From contig CAZMOE010000001.1 in NCBI GenBank assembly GCA_964567855.1, forward strand, positions 1 through 64,000: DNA of 64,000 nucleotides. The letters run 5' to 3'. Made by a program: the position numbers and the translations under genes. Shown here one piece after another: positions 26,191 to 34,521 of the stretch; the first letter of the stretch is position 1; each line of letters starts with the position of its first letter. The notes beneath the pieces were generated by a model that was not told the DNA's origin, searched no databases, and saw only the letters and a list, made by a program, of their open reading frames with translations. This DNA is from Liminaster sp964567855 (GTDB taxonomy: Bacteria; Bacteroidota; Bacteroidia; Bacteroidales; UBA3663).

Positions 26191-26445
26191 ATGAAGACTA
26201 TCAACTATGCCACCTCGGGCACCTGTTCGCGCCTGATACACCTGGAGCTCGACGATAACAACGTCATCACAGCCTGCCATTTCGTGGGCGGATGCAACGG
26301 AAATCTGCAAGGTATCGCCTCACTTGTCAAGGGCAGGAAGGCCGATGAAATCATTCCGCTTGTCGAAAACATCAGCTGCAACGGCCGCCCCACCTCCTGC
26401 CCCGACCAGCTGGCCCAAGCTCTTCGCAAGGCGATGGAGGAGTGA
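26191..26445 (+). CDS. TSCPD domain protein (TIGR03905 type)
   Basis: An 84-residue stand-alone TSCPD domain, the cysteine-containing module named for its conserved motif and otherwise found at the C terminus of some B12-dependent ribonucleotide reductases. Cysteines lie in SGTCSRL, TACHFVGGCNGN, NISCNGR and the signature PTSCPDQLAQAL. The small stand-alone form is widespread in anaerobes and its function is not known. A -7 element TATCTTTG is at 26130-26137. Confidence 0.85.
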   Translation: MKTINYATSGTCSRLIHLELDDNNVITACHFVGGCNGNLQGIASLVKGRKADEIIPLVENISCNGRPTSCPDQLAQALRKAMEE

Positions 26446-26559
26446 TCCGACCTGCTTTGCCGGCCTGAAAAAACCGCGGCGGCCGGCACCCATGCCGTAA
26501 CCGCTTTCTCCTGGCCCGCAGCAACGGGCCCGCAGTCGGCATGCGGCCGCAAAATAATT

Positions 26560-26597
26560 CCGGCGGCGATATACCATAGCGTGTATATCGCCGCCGG
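26560..26597 (+). terminator. Hairpin between TSCPD gene and glgB
   Basis: Perfect 14-bp arms ccggcggcgatata (26560-26573) and tatatcgccgccgg (26584-26597), 115 bp after the TSCPD stop. No T run follows, so its role as terminator is likely but not certain. Confidence 0.5.
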
Positions 26598-26610
26598 GAT
26601 GTAAGGAAGG

Positions 26611-26633
26611 GCCCCTCCGCATACCGGAGGGGC
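26611..26633 (-). terminator. Terminator of glgB
   Basis: Arms gcccctccg (26611-26619) and cggaggggc (26625-26633) around a short loop, 15 bp beyond the glgB stop on its strand. Confidence 0.55.
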
Positions 26634-26647
26634 TTCGTGTTTTCCGG

Positions 26648-28735
26648 TTACCTGGTCCGCTTGAATACGAGCACCGAACGTGCCGGCACGTAGAGTTTCA
26701 GCCAGCCTTTGCCGTCGTCCTCGTAAATCGGGTCATACTGCGTTTCATATTTGACCGAAGGATCCACCAGGCCGAAACCGCCATATTTGGGATCGTCGCT
26801 GTCAAGCACCAGCTTGTAACGGCCGCTCTTCACCAGGAAGCCGTAGTCGGTAAATGAGCGCTGGGCGTCAAAGTTGAAGACGAAAAGCAGTTTCCGGCGC
26901 TCGAAGGCAACGACATGATCGCCGCGGTTGTCCCAGATCGGGACGATGGGCGCATCGTTGAACCGTGCCACCGACTTGACCAGGGCAACCATGTCCTGAT
27001 CGAAAGCATTGAGGAAACGGTATTTCAGATCCTGCCGATCGACCAGGTCCCACTGCCGACGGGCATATTTATGGCTCCATCCGTTGCCTTCGCGCGGGAA
27101 ATCGATCCATTCCGGATGGCCGAACTCATTGCCCATGAAATTCAGATAGCCACCGTTGATGGTGGAAAGGGTGATCAGGCGGATCATTTTGTGCAGGGCG
27201 ATACCGCGGCTGACGTCGAAATCGTTGTCGTCCACCATCATGTGCCAGTACATCTTGGCATCGATGAGACGGAAAATGACGGTCTTGTCGCCCACAAGCG
27301 CCTGGTCATGACTTTCGACGTAGGAAATGGTTTTCTCTTCAGCGCGACGGTTGGTCATCGTCCACATGATATCGGTCACGTTCCAGTCTTCGTCTTTTTT
27401 CTCCTTGAGAATCTTGATCCAGTAGTCGGGGATACCCATGGCCAGACGGTAATCGAATCCCATACCGCCGTCCCCGATCGGGCTGGCCAGCCCGGGCATG
27501 CCGCTCATCTCTTCGGCGATGGTGATGGCATGCGGATTCACCTCATGAATCAGTTTGTTGGCCAGCGTGAGGTAGCAGATGGCGTCGCCATCCTCACCGA
27601 GGTTATAATAGTCGGCATAACCGCCGAAATCCTGCCCGAGGCCGTGATTGAGATACAGCATGGAGGTAACACCATCGAAGCGGAAGCCGTCGAAATGATA
27701 TTCATCGAGCCAGAACTTGCAGTTGCTGAGCAAAAAATGCAGCACCTCGTTGCGGGCGTAGTTGAAGCAAAGCGAATCCCAGGCGGGATGCTCGCGCCTG
27801 CCGCCCTGATAGAAATACTGGTCGGTGGAACCGTCGAAACGGCCCAGACCCTCGACCTCGTTCTTGACGGCATGACTGTGCACGATATCCATGATGACGG
27901 CAATGCCCAGCGCATGGGCGTCGTCGATGAGGTGTTTGAGCTCGTCGGGCGTGCCGAAGCGTGACGAGGCCGCAAAGAAGCTGCTCACGTGATAGCCGAA
28001 CGAGCCATAGTAGGGATGTTCCTGCACGGCCATGATCTGGATCGCATTATACCCCAGCCGGGCCACCCGCGGCAGCACGTTCCGCCGGAACTCGTCATAG
28101 GTGCCCACTTTCTCTTCGGCCGTAGCCATGCCGATGTGACATTCATAGATCAGCAGCGGATCGGTTTTCGGCTGGAAGTCTGTGACACGGAACCGGTAGG
28201 GCCGGGCGGGATGCCACACCTGAGCGGAAAAGATCTTCGTCGTCTCATCCTGCACCACCCGGGTTGCCCATGCCGGAATACGCTCGCCGCAACCGCCTTC
28301 CCAGTATATCTTGAGTTTGAAAAGGTCGAGGTGGCTCATCGCCTCCTTCGGCAGCCGGATTTCCCAGGTGCCCGTCGAATCGTCCAGGCGGGTCATGGCA
28401 TACTGCTCCTGTTCCTGCCAGCCGTTAAAGGCACCGATGACGTAAATCTTCACGGCATTGGGCGCCCACTCGCGCAAGACCCATCCTTCTTTTGTCGCAT
28501 GAAGCCCGAAATAAAGGTAGCCTGTGGCCATTGCCGAAAGGGAACCGGCCGTATGCGTCAGCTCCCTCTCCTTCCATAACATATATTTATATCTTCCGAG
28601 GATCGACTCCCCGTACGGCTCCAGCCAGGGATCCTGTTTGACCAGTTTGAGCGATTTCGGCCTGAGCGTCCGCATCATTTTGTCAAACTGGGCATCGTCC
28701 AGGCGTGCCTCTTCCTTATTTATAACGGTTTTCAT
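26648..28735 (-). CDS. glgB: 1,4-alpha-glucan (glycogen) branching enzyme
   Basis: Introduces alpha-1,6 branches in glycogen. The 695-residue GH13 protein is of the eukaryote-like subfamily (GH13_8). It has an N-terminal CBM48 domain (LREWAPNAVKIYVIGAFNGW), a catalytic barrel with DIVHSHAVKN, the nucleophile aspartate in FDGFRFDGV, the acid/base glutamate in TIAEEMSG and the YVESHDQALVGDKT region, then a C-terminal beta domain ending VLVFKRTR. Glycogen synthase and other glg genes are not adjacent. The 49-bp gap to the YhcH gene shows no promoter, so the two may share a transcript. Confidence 0.93.
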   Translation of the reverse strand: MKTVINKEEARLDDAQFDKMMRTLRPKSLKLVKQDPWLEPYGESILGRYKYMLWKERELTHTAGSLSAMATGYLYFGLHATKEGWVLREWAPNAVKIYVIGAFNGWQEQEQYAMTRLDDSTGTWEIRLPKEAMSHLDLFKLKIYWEGGCGERIPAWATRVVQDETTKIFSAQVWHPARPYRFRVTDFQPKTDPLLIYECHIGMATAEEKVGTYDEFRRNVLPRVARLGYNAIQIMAVQEHPYYGSFGYHVSSFFAASSRFGTPDELKHLIDDAHALGIAVIMDIVHSHAVKNEVEGLGRFDGSTDQYFYQGGRREHPAWDSLCFNYARNEVLHFLLSNCKFWLDEYHFDGFRFDGVTSMLYLNHGLGQDFGGYADYYNLGEDGDAICYLTLANKLIHEVNPHAITIAEEMSGMPGLASPIGDGGMGFDYRLAMGIPDYWIKILKEKKDEDWNVTDIMWTMTNRRAEEKTISYVESHDQALVGDKTVIFRLIDAKMYWHMMVDDNDFDVSRGIALHKMIRLITLSTINGGYLNFMGNEFGHPEWIDFPREGNGWSHKYARRQWDLVDRQDLKYRFLNAFDQDMVALVKSVARFNDAPIVPIWDNRGDHVVAFERRKLLFVFNFDAQRSFTDYGFLVKSGRYKLVLDSDDPKYGGFGLVDPSVKYETQYDPIYEDDGKGWLKLYVPARSVLVFKRTR

Positions 28736-28784
28736 GGTTATGAGAAGTATTTTAAGAATGAAACAGGATAAGCCAAGCCCCCGA

Positions 28785-29231
28785 TCAGAGCTTTACTTTG
28801 ACAATCACTTTGCGCCACGTTCCTGTGCCGATGCCGGGCTGATGGCCGTCTTCGGGGAAGAAGATGGCAAATTCGCCGGGGTTGACGGTCAGCATCGTCT
28901 CGGCCTTGTCGTAGAAGAAAGTAACGTCTTTGTCGGCATTATAGCTGTCGCGCGGTTCCTTCAGCTGGCAAGTGGGCGTGTATCCCATCTGCTCGCTCTG
29001 CTGGATAGCCACCTGGATGTCGATATAGTTGTTGTGGGTCTCCATCTTGGCGGTAGCCTCATCCTTGCCGGTCACTTCCGCATAATTGACAAAGAGTTCC
29101 TTTCCGTTCAACTCGATCTTGCCCGGTTCGAGCTTGGAGAAATCGGTGTTTTTAACGAAATCGAAAGCCTGTTTGAAGGCAGGATGCAACCCTTCATACT
29201 TCGAGGAGTTGACCAATGAATCAAGTACCAT
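28785..29231 (-). CDS. YhcH/YjgK/YiaL family protein (DUF386)
   Basis: A 148-residue cupin-like protein of the family found with sialic acid and other sugar-catabolic genes. Conserved features include GKIELNGKELFVNYAEVTG, METHNNYIDIQVAIQQSEQMGY and GEFAIFFPEDGHQPGIG, whose histidines and acids would bind a metal. E. coli homologues are associated with sialic acid and beta-galactoside use, and an anomerase-like role has been proposed for the family. Start MVLDSL. It lies downstream of the GH51 gene with a hairpin between them. Confidence 0.85.
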   Translation of the reverse strand: MVLDSLVNSSKYEGLHPAFKQAFDFVKNTDFSKLEPGKIELNGKELFVNYAEVTGKDEATAKMETHNNYIDIQVAIQQSEQMGYTPTCQLKEPRDSYNADKDVTFFYDKAETMLTVNPGEFAIFFPEDGHQPGIGTGTWRKVIVKVKL

Positions 29232-29262
29232 AATATTGATTGTATATAATTGTTTGTATTGA

Positions 29263-29314
29263 CACTTTTGGCGGCTCTGTACCCGTCGGCGGGAATCAGG
29301 AGCCGCCAAAAGTG
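29263..29314 (-). terminator. Hairpin between GH51 gene and YhcH gene
   Basis: Perfect 15-bp arms cacttttggcggctc (29263-29277) and gagccgccaaaagtg (29300-29314). On this strand it is followed by an AT-rich stretch and lies 32 nt before the YhcH start. A -7-like TATCTTTA sits just upstream (29318-29325). It may end the GH51 transcript or shape the YhcH leader. Confidence 0.55.
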
Positions 29315-29404
29315 CGGTAAAGATAACTTTAAAATTCTAAAAAACCGTTCGGTTTGATTGAAAAATGTTTTTTTTATGTTCTACAGCACATGAATCGACC
29401 CTGT

Positions 29405-31888
29405 TCATTTGTTTTTGCCGGCCTTGAGGCGGAATACAGTGAATGAATAGGCGGGCAAGAGGGCGCCGATCCGCTGCCCGTCGGTCAGGCGGCAGTCCAG
29501 CGCGGCAGGCACCAGCCGCGTATCGCCCAGTTTGCCGGTCAGCACGCTCGCCTCGGCGCCTCCGGCGGCCTCAAAGCCTTCGGGCAACATGACCGTGACC
29601 TCGTTGGCCACGGGGAGCATGTTCACCGCCTTGACGATAAGGTCACCCGTCGTCCCGTCCTCGACAACCGAAACGGCCAGCCGCTTCCGCACGGCCGGAT
29701 CGGGCTTCGCCAGGCTCACGGACGAAGGCAGATAGCGGGTGCCGGCGTTCTGCCCGAAGAGCGCCTGCACGTAGTAGCCCGTTGTCGGGCGTACGTCGGT
29801 ATTGGTGAAATAGATCAGGTCGGGGTTCCACTGCGTGTGGCCGCGTTTGGCCAGTAACGGAGCGTAGGAGGTCATGGCCACCACATCGCCGTTGCGTTCC
29901 ACATGGCAGAGATGCATCGCCTCGGCAAGGGCGGTCTCCAAACAGTTGGAGCGGCCGGGTATATGGGCGGCGTATTCGCCCAGATAGACCTGCGTGCCGC
30001 CCCGGGCGTAACGGTCGTAGTAGTCCTGATGGTTCAGGAACCATCCCGGCGAACGGTAATAATGTTCATCGACCATCGGGATACCCAGGCGACGGGCGAA
30101 ACGCCAGCCCTCTTCATAGTCGGATCCGTCGCTGCTGGGGCCGACGGTACCGACCACGGTGATTTCCGGATGACGCTCGCGCAGGGCCTTGTAAATCATC
30201 TCGAACCGTTCCTCAAAGACCTGGCTGATCAGGTCCTCGTTGCCGATACCGATATATTTCAGCCCGAAAGGCTTCGGATGGCCTGCCTCGGCACGCATCC
30301 GGGCCCATCCGGATGTCTTGGGGTCGCCGTTGGCCCATTCCACAAGATCGCAGATGTCCTGAATGTAGGCCTCCATCTCTTCCAGCGGGACGCCGCCCTG
30401 CTGCCCGTAGCCGCCCACGCATGAATTCTGGCAGGGCACCGCCGCCGCGATTACCGGAAGCGGTTCGGCCCCGATGTCTTCACAGAACTGAAAGTATTCG
30501 TAATAGCCCAGGCCGACAGTCTGATGGTATTTCCAGATGTTCCAGTTGGGAACGCGGGCCTCCAGCGGGCCCACCGTATTCTTCCAGCGGTAGAGGTTGT
30601 CCAGGCCGTCGCCATGCGCCACGCATCCGCCGGGAAAGCGGACGAACTGCGGCTTCATATCGGCCAGAAGCTGCGCCAGGTCGGCACGCAGGCCGTTCTT
30701 ACGGCCTTTGAAGGTCTTCTGCGGGAAAAGGGAGATCATGTCCAGCGCATATTGCCCGGCCACCTCCGGCCGCAACACCAACCGCGCGGTGTCGCAGTCG
30801 GCCACAGCCTTCAGCACAGCCTGCGCCTTGTCCCACCGGTCTTTGGCGGCAAGCGACACACGGCCCTCGGCCAGCACCTGACCGTTGTCGCCCTCCAGCG
30901 TCACACGGATACGACCTTTCCCGCCGCCGGCCATGCGGCCGAAGAGGCTGAAATCATATTTCTCGCCCTTGCGCACCACAATACCGTCAAAACCGGTGTT
31001 GGCCAGAGAGCCGCCGGCTCCGGCGACCTCCAGCAGGATATAATGGGGATTGTTGGCGTGCAACGGCCGCACCGTATCGATACGGTGGGTCATGCCGGCC
31101 GGCTCCACACGCCAGGCGTACATGGAGTTCCAGTCCGGATTGCGATGCCGGAAGTCCCGCGGATGATATTCGAAATCGCGGTTCTGAACCAGTTCGGCAT
31201 ATAGTCCGCCGTCGGCCGCGTAGTTGATATCCTCGAAAAAGATACCTATCAGCTTGTCGCTGATCGCCTTACTGCCGTCGCGGGTGATGGTGACCGTCGT
31301 CTGCTGCGGTTGCAGTTTGGCAAACACCTTATCATCGTTCACGATGCGCTCGTTGTCGAGGACGGCCTGATATGCCGCACGCTGACACTCGTCCAGCAGC
31401 CCTTGGACCACCGGCCATGCCACGCGGTGCACCTCGCCGGTCACCGTTCCGCCGGTCGGCAGCGTGAGTTCCGTTTTCGGATACACAAAATAGTCGGACA
31501 CATGCTTCGGATAGTAATCCTGCGGCTGCCAGTGTACCAGATCGGGCGTTGTGGCATAGGCCACCATCACCTCCTTGTCGTTCACATCCCACACGGCCAC
31601 CCACGAGCCGTCAGGCTGCTGTTGCAGACTGGGGCGGTGCATCTGCTTCTGAACGCCCCAGTTGCCATAGTCGGACTTGACGAAGGCATGTTCAGGCCCG
31701 ATTTCATGCCAGCATATCTTGTCGGTGCTCCAGGCAAAATGCAGACCGTTGGTCGCTTTGTTCTTGTCCGTAGCGTAAGAAAATAGATAGGCGGAATCAG
31801 CATTCGAGGCGGGCACATGAATTCCCTGCGCCATCAACCACGGGCTGCCTGCAACGATCGCCCATGCCGTAAAGAGTGTTTTTTTCAT
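29405..31888 (-). CDS. GH51 alpha-L-arabinofuranosidase with N-terminal propeller-like segment
   Basis: An 827-residue secreted enzyme (signal peptide MKKTLFTAWAIVAGSPWLMAQ) that would release arabinofuranosyl groups from plant polysaccharides. Residues about 25-165 look like part of a GH43-type five-bladed propeller (FAWSTDKICWHEIG, HRPSLQQQPDGSWVAVWDV, YATTPDLVHWQPQ). A carbohydrate-binding-like region follows, then the GH51 barrel with acid/base Glu551 in GIGNED and nucleophile Glu638 in YLGEYAA, and the C-terminal beta domain. The N-terminal segment is too short for a full propeller and is probably an accessory module. A weak promoter only is visible. Confidence 0.88.
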   Translation of the reverse strand: MKKTLFTAWAIVAGSPWLMAQGIHVPASNADSAYLFSYATDKNKATNGLHFAWSTDKICWHEIGPEHAFVKSDYGNWGVQKQMHRPSLQQQPDGSWVAVWDVNDKEVMVAYATTPDLVHWQPQDYYPKHVSDYFVYPKTELTLPTGGTVTGEVHRVAWPVVQGLLDECQRAAYQAVLDNERIVNDDKVFAKLQPQQTTVTITRDGSKAISDKLIGIFFEDINYAADGGLYAELVQNRDFEYHPRDFRHRNPDWNSMYAWRVEPAGMTHRIDTVRPLHANNPHYILLEVAGAGGSLANTGFDGIVVRKGEKYDFSLFGRMAGGGKGRIRVTLEGDNGQVLAEGRVSLAAKDRWDKAQAVLKAVADCDTARLVLRPEVAGQYALDMISLFPQKTFKGRKNGLRADLAQLLADMKPQFVRFPGGCVAHGDGLDNLYRWKNTVGPLEARVPNWNIWKYHQTVGLGYYEYFQFCEDIGAEPLPVIAAAVPCQNSCVGGYGQQGGVPLEEMEAYIQDICDLVEWANGDPKTSGWARMRAEAGHPKPFGLKYIGIGNEDLISQVFEERFEMIYKALRERHPEITVVGTVGPSSDGSDYEEGWRFARRLGIPMVDEHYYRSPGWFLNHQDYYDRYARGGTQVYLGEYAAHIPGRSNCLETALAEAMHLCHVERNGDVVAMTSYAPLLAKRGHTQWNPDLIYFTNTDVRPTTGYYVQALFGQNAGTRYLPSSVSLAKPDPAVRKRLAVSVVEDGTTGDLIVKAVNMLPVANEVTVMLPEGFEAAGGAEASVLTGKLGDTRLVPAALDCRLTDGQRIGALLPAYSFTVFRLKAGKNK

Positions 31889-31948
31889 TCGTACTATAAT
31901 TTAAAATTCATGATGATCTTCCTATAAAGCATGCGGTGCCTCCGGCCG

Positions 31949-32383
31949 TCACCGCTTCCGCTTAAAGAAGCCGGTCAGCAGTTCCAGCGCCTCGTCGGCC
32001 ATCACCCCGGCCGTGACCTCCGTCTTCGGATGCAGCGCTTCGGGCGCCAAGCGTCGATAACCCCGCCGCGGCTCGTCGGCGCCATAGACCAAGCGCCCCA
32101 GTTGCGCCCACCCCAGAGCGCCGGCGCACATCGCGCAAGGTTCGAGGGTGACATATAGCGTGCATTCGGTCAGATACTTTCCTCCCAGCCGCGACGCAGC
32201 GGCCGTGATGGCCTGCATCTCGGCATGCGCCGTCACGTCGCGGAGCGTTTCGGTCAAGTTGTGGGCACGGGCTATGATATTTCCTTTTGAAACGACAATC
32301 GCCCCGATCGGAATCTCTCCCTCTTCGGCCGCCTGGCGGGCCTCGCGAAGAGCCTGCTGCATAAAATAAGCATCGTCGAGCAT
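31949..32383 (-). CDS. tadA: tRNA-specific adenosine deaminase
   Basis: Deaminates A34 to inosine in tRNA-Arg(ACG). The 144-residue protein has the zinc/catalytic motif TAHAEMQAI and the second motif LEPCAMCAGALGWAQ, with the family N terminus DDAYFMQQALREARQAAEEGEIPIGAIVV. Start set at MLDDAYF, since a longer frame runs into the divergent birA gene and the promoter. Related guanine/cytosine deaminases share the fold, but length and motifs fit TadA. Confidence 0.93.
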   Translation of the reverse strand: MLDDAYFMQQALREARQAAEEGEIPIGAIVVSKGNIIARAHNLTETLRDVTAHAEMQAITAAASRLGGKYLTECTLYVTLEPCAMCAGALGWAQLGRLVYGADEPRRGYRRLAPEALHPKTEVTAGVMADEALELLTGFFKRKR

Positions 32384-32418
32384 GATGATTCGAGTTTTTT
32401 CTTTACCTTTGTCGGCAA

Positions 32419-32450
32419 CAAATGTAAAGGTTTTAAACCGAATTTCCAAA
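32419..32450 (-). promoter_or_regulatory. Promoter of tadA
   Basis: On the complement strand TTTG (32447-32450), 20 bp, TACATTTG (32419-32426), about 30 nt before the start codon. A -7-like TACCTTTG for divergent birA lies at 32404-32411 on the other strand. Confidence 0.68.
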
Positions 32451-32513
32451 ATTAAATGAAAGATAGTCGCCTCTGCGCGACCTTTTTCAAGACACCTCTT
32501 TTCATATTCCGAC

Positions 32514-33287
32514 ATGAACTGCATCCTGCTACCGGAAGTCGATTCCACCAACAGCTACCTGATCCGCCTGCTGGAACAAAACTGCGATTTCGCCGAGGGA
32601 ACAGTATTCTATGCCACCCGTCAGACGGCGGGCAAAGGGCAAACAGGCAACCGCTGGGAAAGCGAGCCGGGCAAGAACCTCACCTTCAGCATCCTGCTGA
32701 AACCGACGTTTCTGCCCGCCCGCCGGCAATTCATCCTTTCCGAGGTGACCGCCCTCGCCATCGTCGACACCCTGAACGGCTACCTGCCCGGTTTCTGCAT
32801 CAAATGGCCCAACGACATCTACCACAGCGACCGCAAAGTGGTCGGTATGCTGGTGGAAAACCGCCTCGCCGGGCATAATGTCATGCACAGCGTCATCGGC
32901 GCCGGCATCAATCTCAACCAGACCGAGTTCAGGAGTGACGCCCCCAACCCCGTTTCGGTGAAAACACTGTTGCACGAACAAGGCACGGAGCAAAACCTTT
33001 CCATAGAAAGCGTCCTGAACAAAGTCGTAAAAAAACTCATGGAATATTACAGCGAAGTGAAGCAGGGCGGCGCCGACCGCATACACCGGCGCTATCTGGA
33101 GCATCTGTACCGGCGCGAAGGATTTCATCTCTATACCGATGCCGCCACACAGGAGCGTTTCCTCGCCGCCATCGACGACGTCGAGCCGGAAGGACCCCTC
33201 CGCCTCCGGACGGAGAGCGGCGAGATGCGCCGCTATATGTTCAAGGAGGTGAAATTCCACCTGCCCTGCGGCATTGTCAAGGAATAA
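32514..33287 (+). CDS. birA: Biotin--[acetyl-CoA-carboxylase] ligase, monofunctional
   Basis: Attaches biotin to biotin-dependent carboxylases. The 257-residue protein has the biotinyl-AMP loop TRQTAGKGQTGNRWES (family GRGRxGR), the KWPNDIY motif, the KVVGMLVEN segment and IGAGINLNQ, followed by a small C-terminal domain. The N-terminal DNA-binding helix-turn-helix of E. coli BirA is missing, so it should not act as a repressor. Divergent from tadA with the two promoters facing apart. Confidence 0.92.
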   Translation: MNCILLPEVDSTNSYLIRLLEQNCDFAEGTVFYATRQTAGKGQTGNRWESEPGKNLTFSILLKPTFLPARRQFILSEVTALAIVDTLNGYLPGFCIKWPNDIYHSDRKVVGMLVENRLAGHNVMHSVIGAGINLNQTEFRSDAPNPVSVKTLLHEQGTEQNLSIESVLNKVVKKLMEYYSEVKQGGADRIHRRYLEHLYRREGFHLYTDAATQERFLAAIDDVEPEGPLRLRTESGEMRRYMFKEVKFHLPCGIVKE

Positions 33288-33320
33288 ACGTTCCGGGCGA
33301 TGACCGGGCCGGAAAACAAA

Positions 33321-33349
33321 CCGTCCGCCGGAAAGATTCCGGCGGACGG
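33321..33349. terminator. Bidirectional terminator between birA and asparaginase gene
   Basis: Perfect 13-bp arms ccgtccgccggaa (33321-33333) and ttccggcggacgg (33337-33349), followed by tttta on the top strand and tttgtttt on the bottom strand, between convergent genes. Confidence 0.85.
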
Positions 33350-33396
33350 TTTTATTCTTCCCGACCTCTGCGGCAGAGCGGTGCAAGGCTCTCCGT

Positions 33397-34491
33397 TCAT
33401 TCGATCTTCCACTGCAACGAACGACTGTTCATTTCACCGGCAATGGGGACGAGGAATTTCTCACGCACTTCCTGCTGACCGTATCCCTGCCCCAACAGGA
33501 ACATCAGTTTGGTGACAGCCGCTTCCGAAGTCATGTCTGCCGAACCGATGACACCGACCTGCCCCATGCGGTTGCCGGCATCGTAACGGCCCATCTCGAC
33601 GGCACCGCCGGCACACTGCGTCACGTTGACAATGACGATACCTCTGTCGACGGCCTCCCTGAGCAGAGTAATGAACCAATCGGCGGTCATGCCGTTGCCG
33701 GTGCCGAACGTCTCCATCACCACACCGCGAAGCCCCGGAATATTGAGCACCGCCTCTATGGTGCGGGCGCTGATGCCCGGAAACAGCTTCAGCATCACGA
33801 CATCGGTACACATGTTGAAGTGGGGAATCAGCGGCACGTTGCTTTGGGCATGGCGAATGTAATGGTGCGCATAATTGATATGCACGCCGATTTCTGCAAT
33901 AACCGGATAGTTGGGCGACTTGAAAGCGCTGAACTTTTCGGCACTGAATTTCTTGGTGCGGTTGCCGCGCAAGAGCATGGACTGGAAATAGATGCAGACC
34001 TCCGGCACCATGGAAAGGCCGATCCTGTCGCGGGCAGCCGCTATTTCTATCGAGGTGATGAGGTTTTCCTTCCCGTCGGTGCGAAGCACGCCGATGGGAA
34101 GCTGTGAGCCGGTCAGAATAACGGGTTTCGACAGGTTTTCAAGCATATAGCTCAAGGCCGAGGCCGTGTAGGCCATCGTGTCGGTACCATGCAGCACTAC
34201 AAACCCCTCATATTTCTCATAGTTTTCAGCAATGATATGAGCTATATGCGACCAATGCTCCGGCGTGATATCACTGGAATCCAACGGGGTCTCGAACTGA
34301 ATCGTGTGACAACTGGCATGAATCAGTTCCAGCTCCGGCACATGCGATTTCAAATGCGCGAAGTTCAAAGGTTCATGGGTCTTCGTGACAGGATTCTCCA
34401 CCATGCCGATGGTCCCCCCCGTATAAATGATCAGTACACGGGGAAGGGCTGTTGTTCTGGGCCTAACGGCGGGATGATTGATGTATTCCAA
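33397..34491 (-). CDS. ansA: L-asparaginase, type I (cytoplasmic)
   Basis: Hydrolyses asparagine to aspartate and ammonia. The 364-residue protein carries both catalytic threonine motifs, IYTGGTIGM (about residue 22) and VVLHGTDTMAYTASALSYML. It has no signal peptide, which fits the cytoplasmic type I enzyme. The only start ahead of the first motif in this frame is a TTG codon (complement of 34489-34491). The N-terminal 18 residues before the core are poorly conserved, so the real start could be another rare codon. Convergent with birA. Confidence 0.88.
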   Translation of the reverse strand: MEYINHPAVRPRTTALPRVLIIYTGGTIGMVENPVTKTHEPLNFAHLKSHVPELELIHASCHTIQFETPLDSSDITPEHWSHIAHIIAENYEKYEGFVVLHGTDTMAYTASALSYMLENLSKPVILTGSQLPIGVLRTDGKENLITSIEIAAARDRIGLSMVPEVCIYFQSMLLRGNRTKKFSAEKFSAFKSPNYPVIAEIGVHINYAHHYIRHAQSNVPLIPHFNMCTDVVMLKLFPGISARTIEAVLNIPGLRGVVMETFGTGNGMTADWFITLLREAVDRGIVIVNVTQCAGGAVEMGRYDAGNRMGQVGVIGSADMTSEAAVTKLMFLLGQGYGQQEVREKFLVPIAGEMNSRSLQWKIE

Positions 34492-34521
34492 TGAGGGGTA
34501 ATGTTTAAAAAGTAAATTTTC

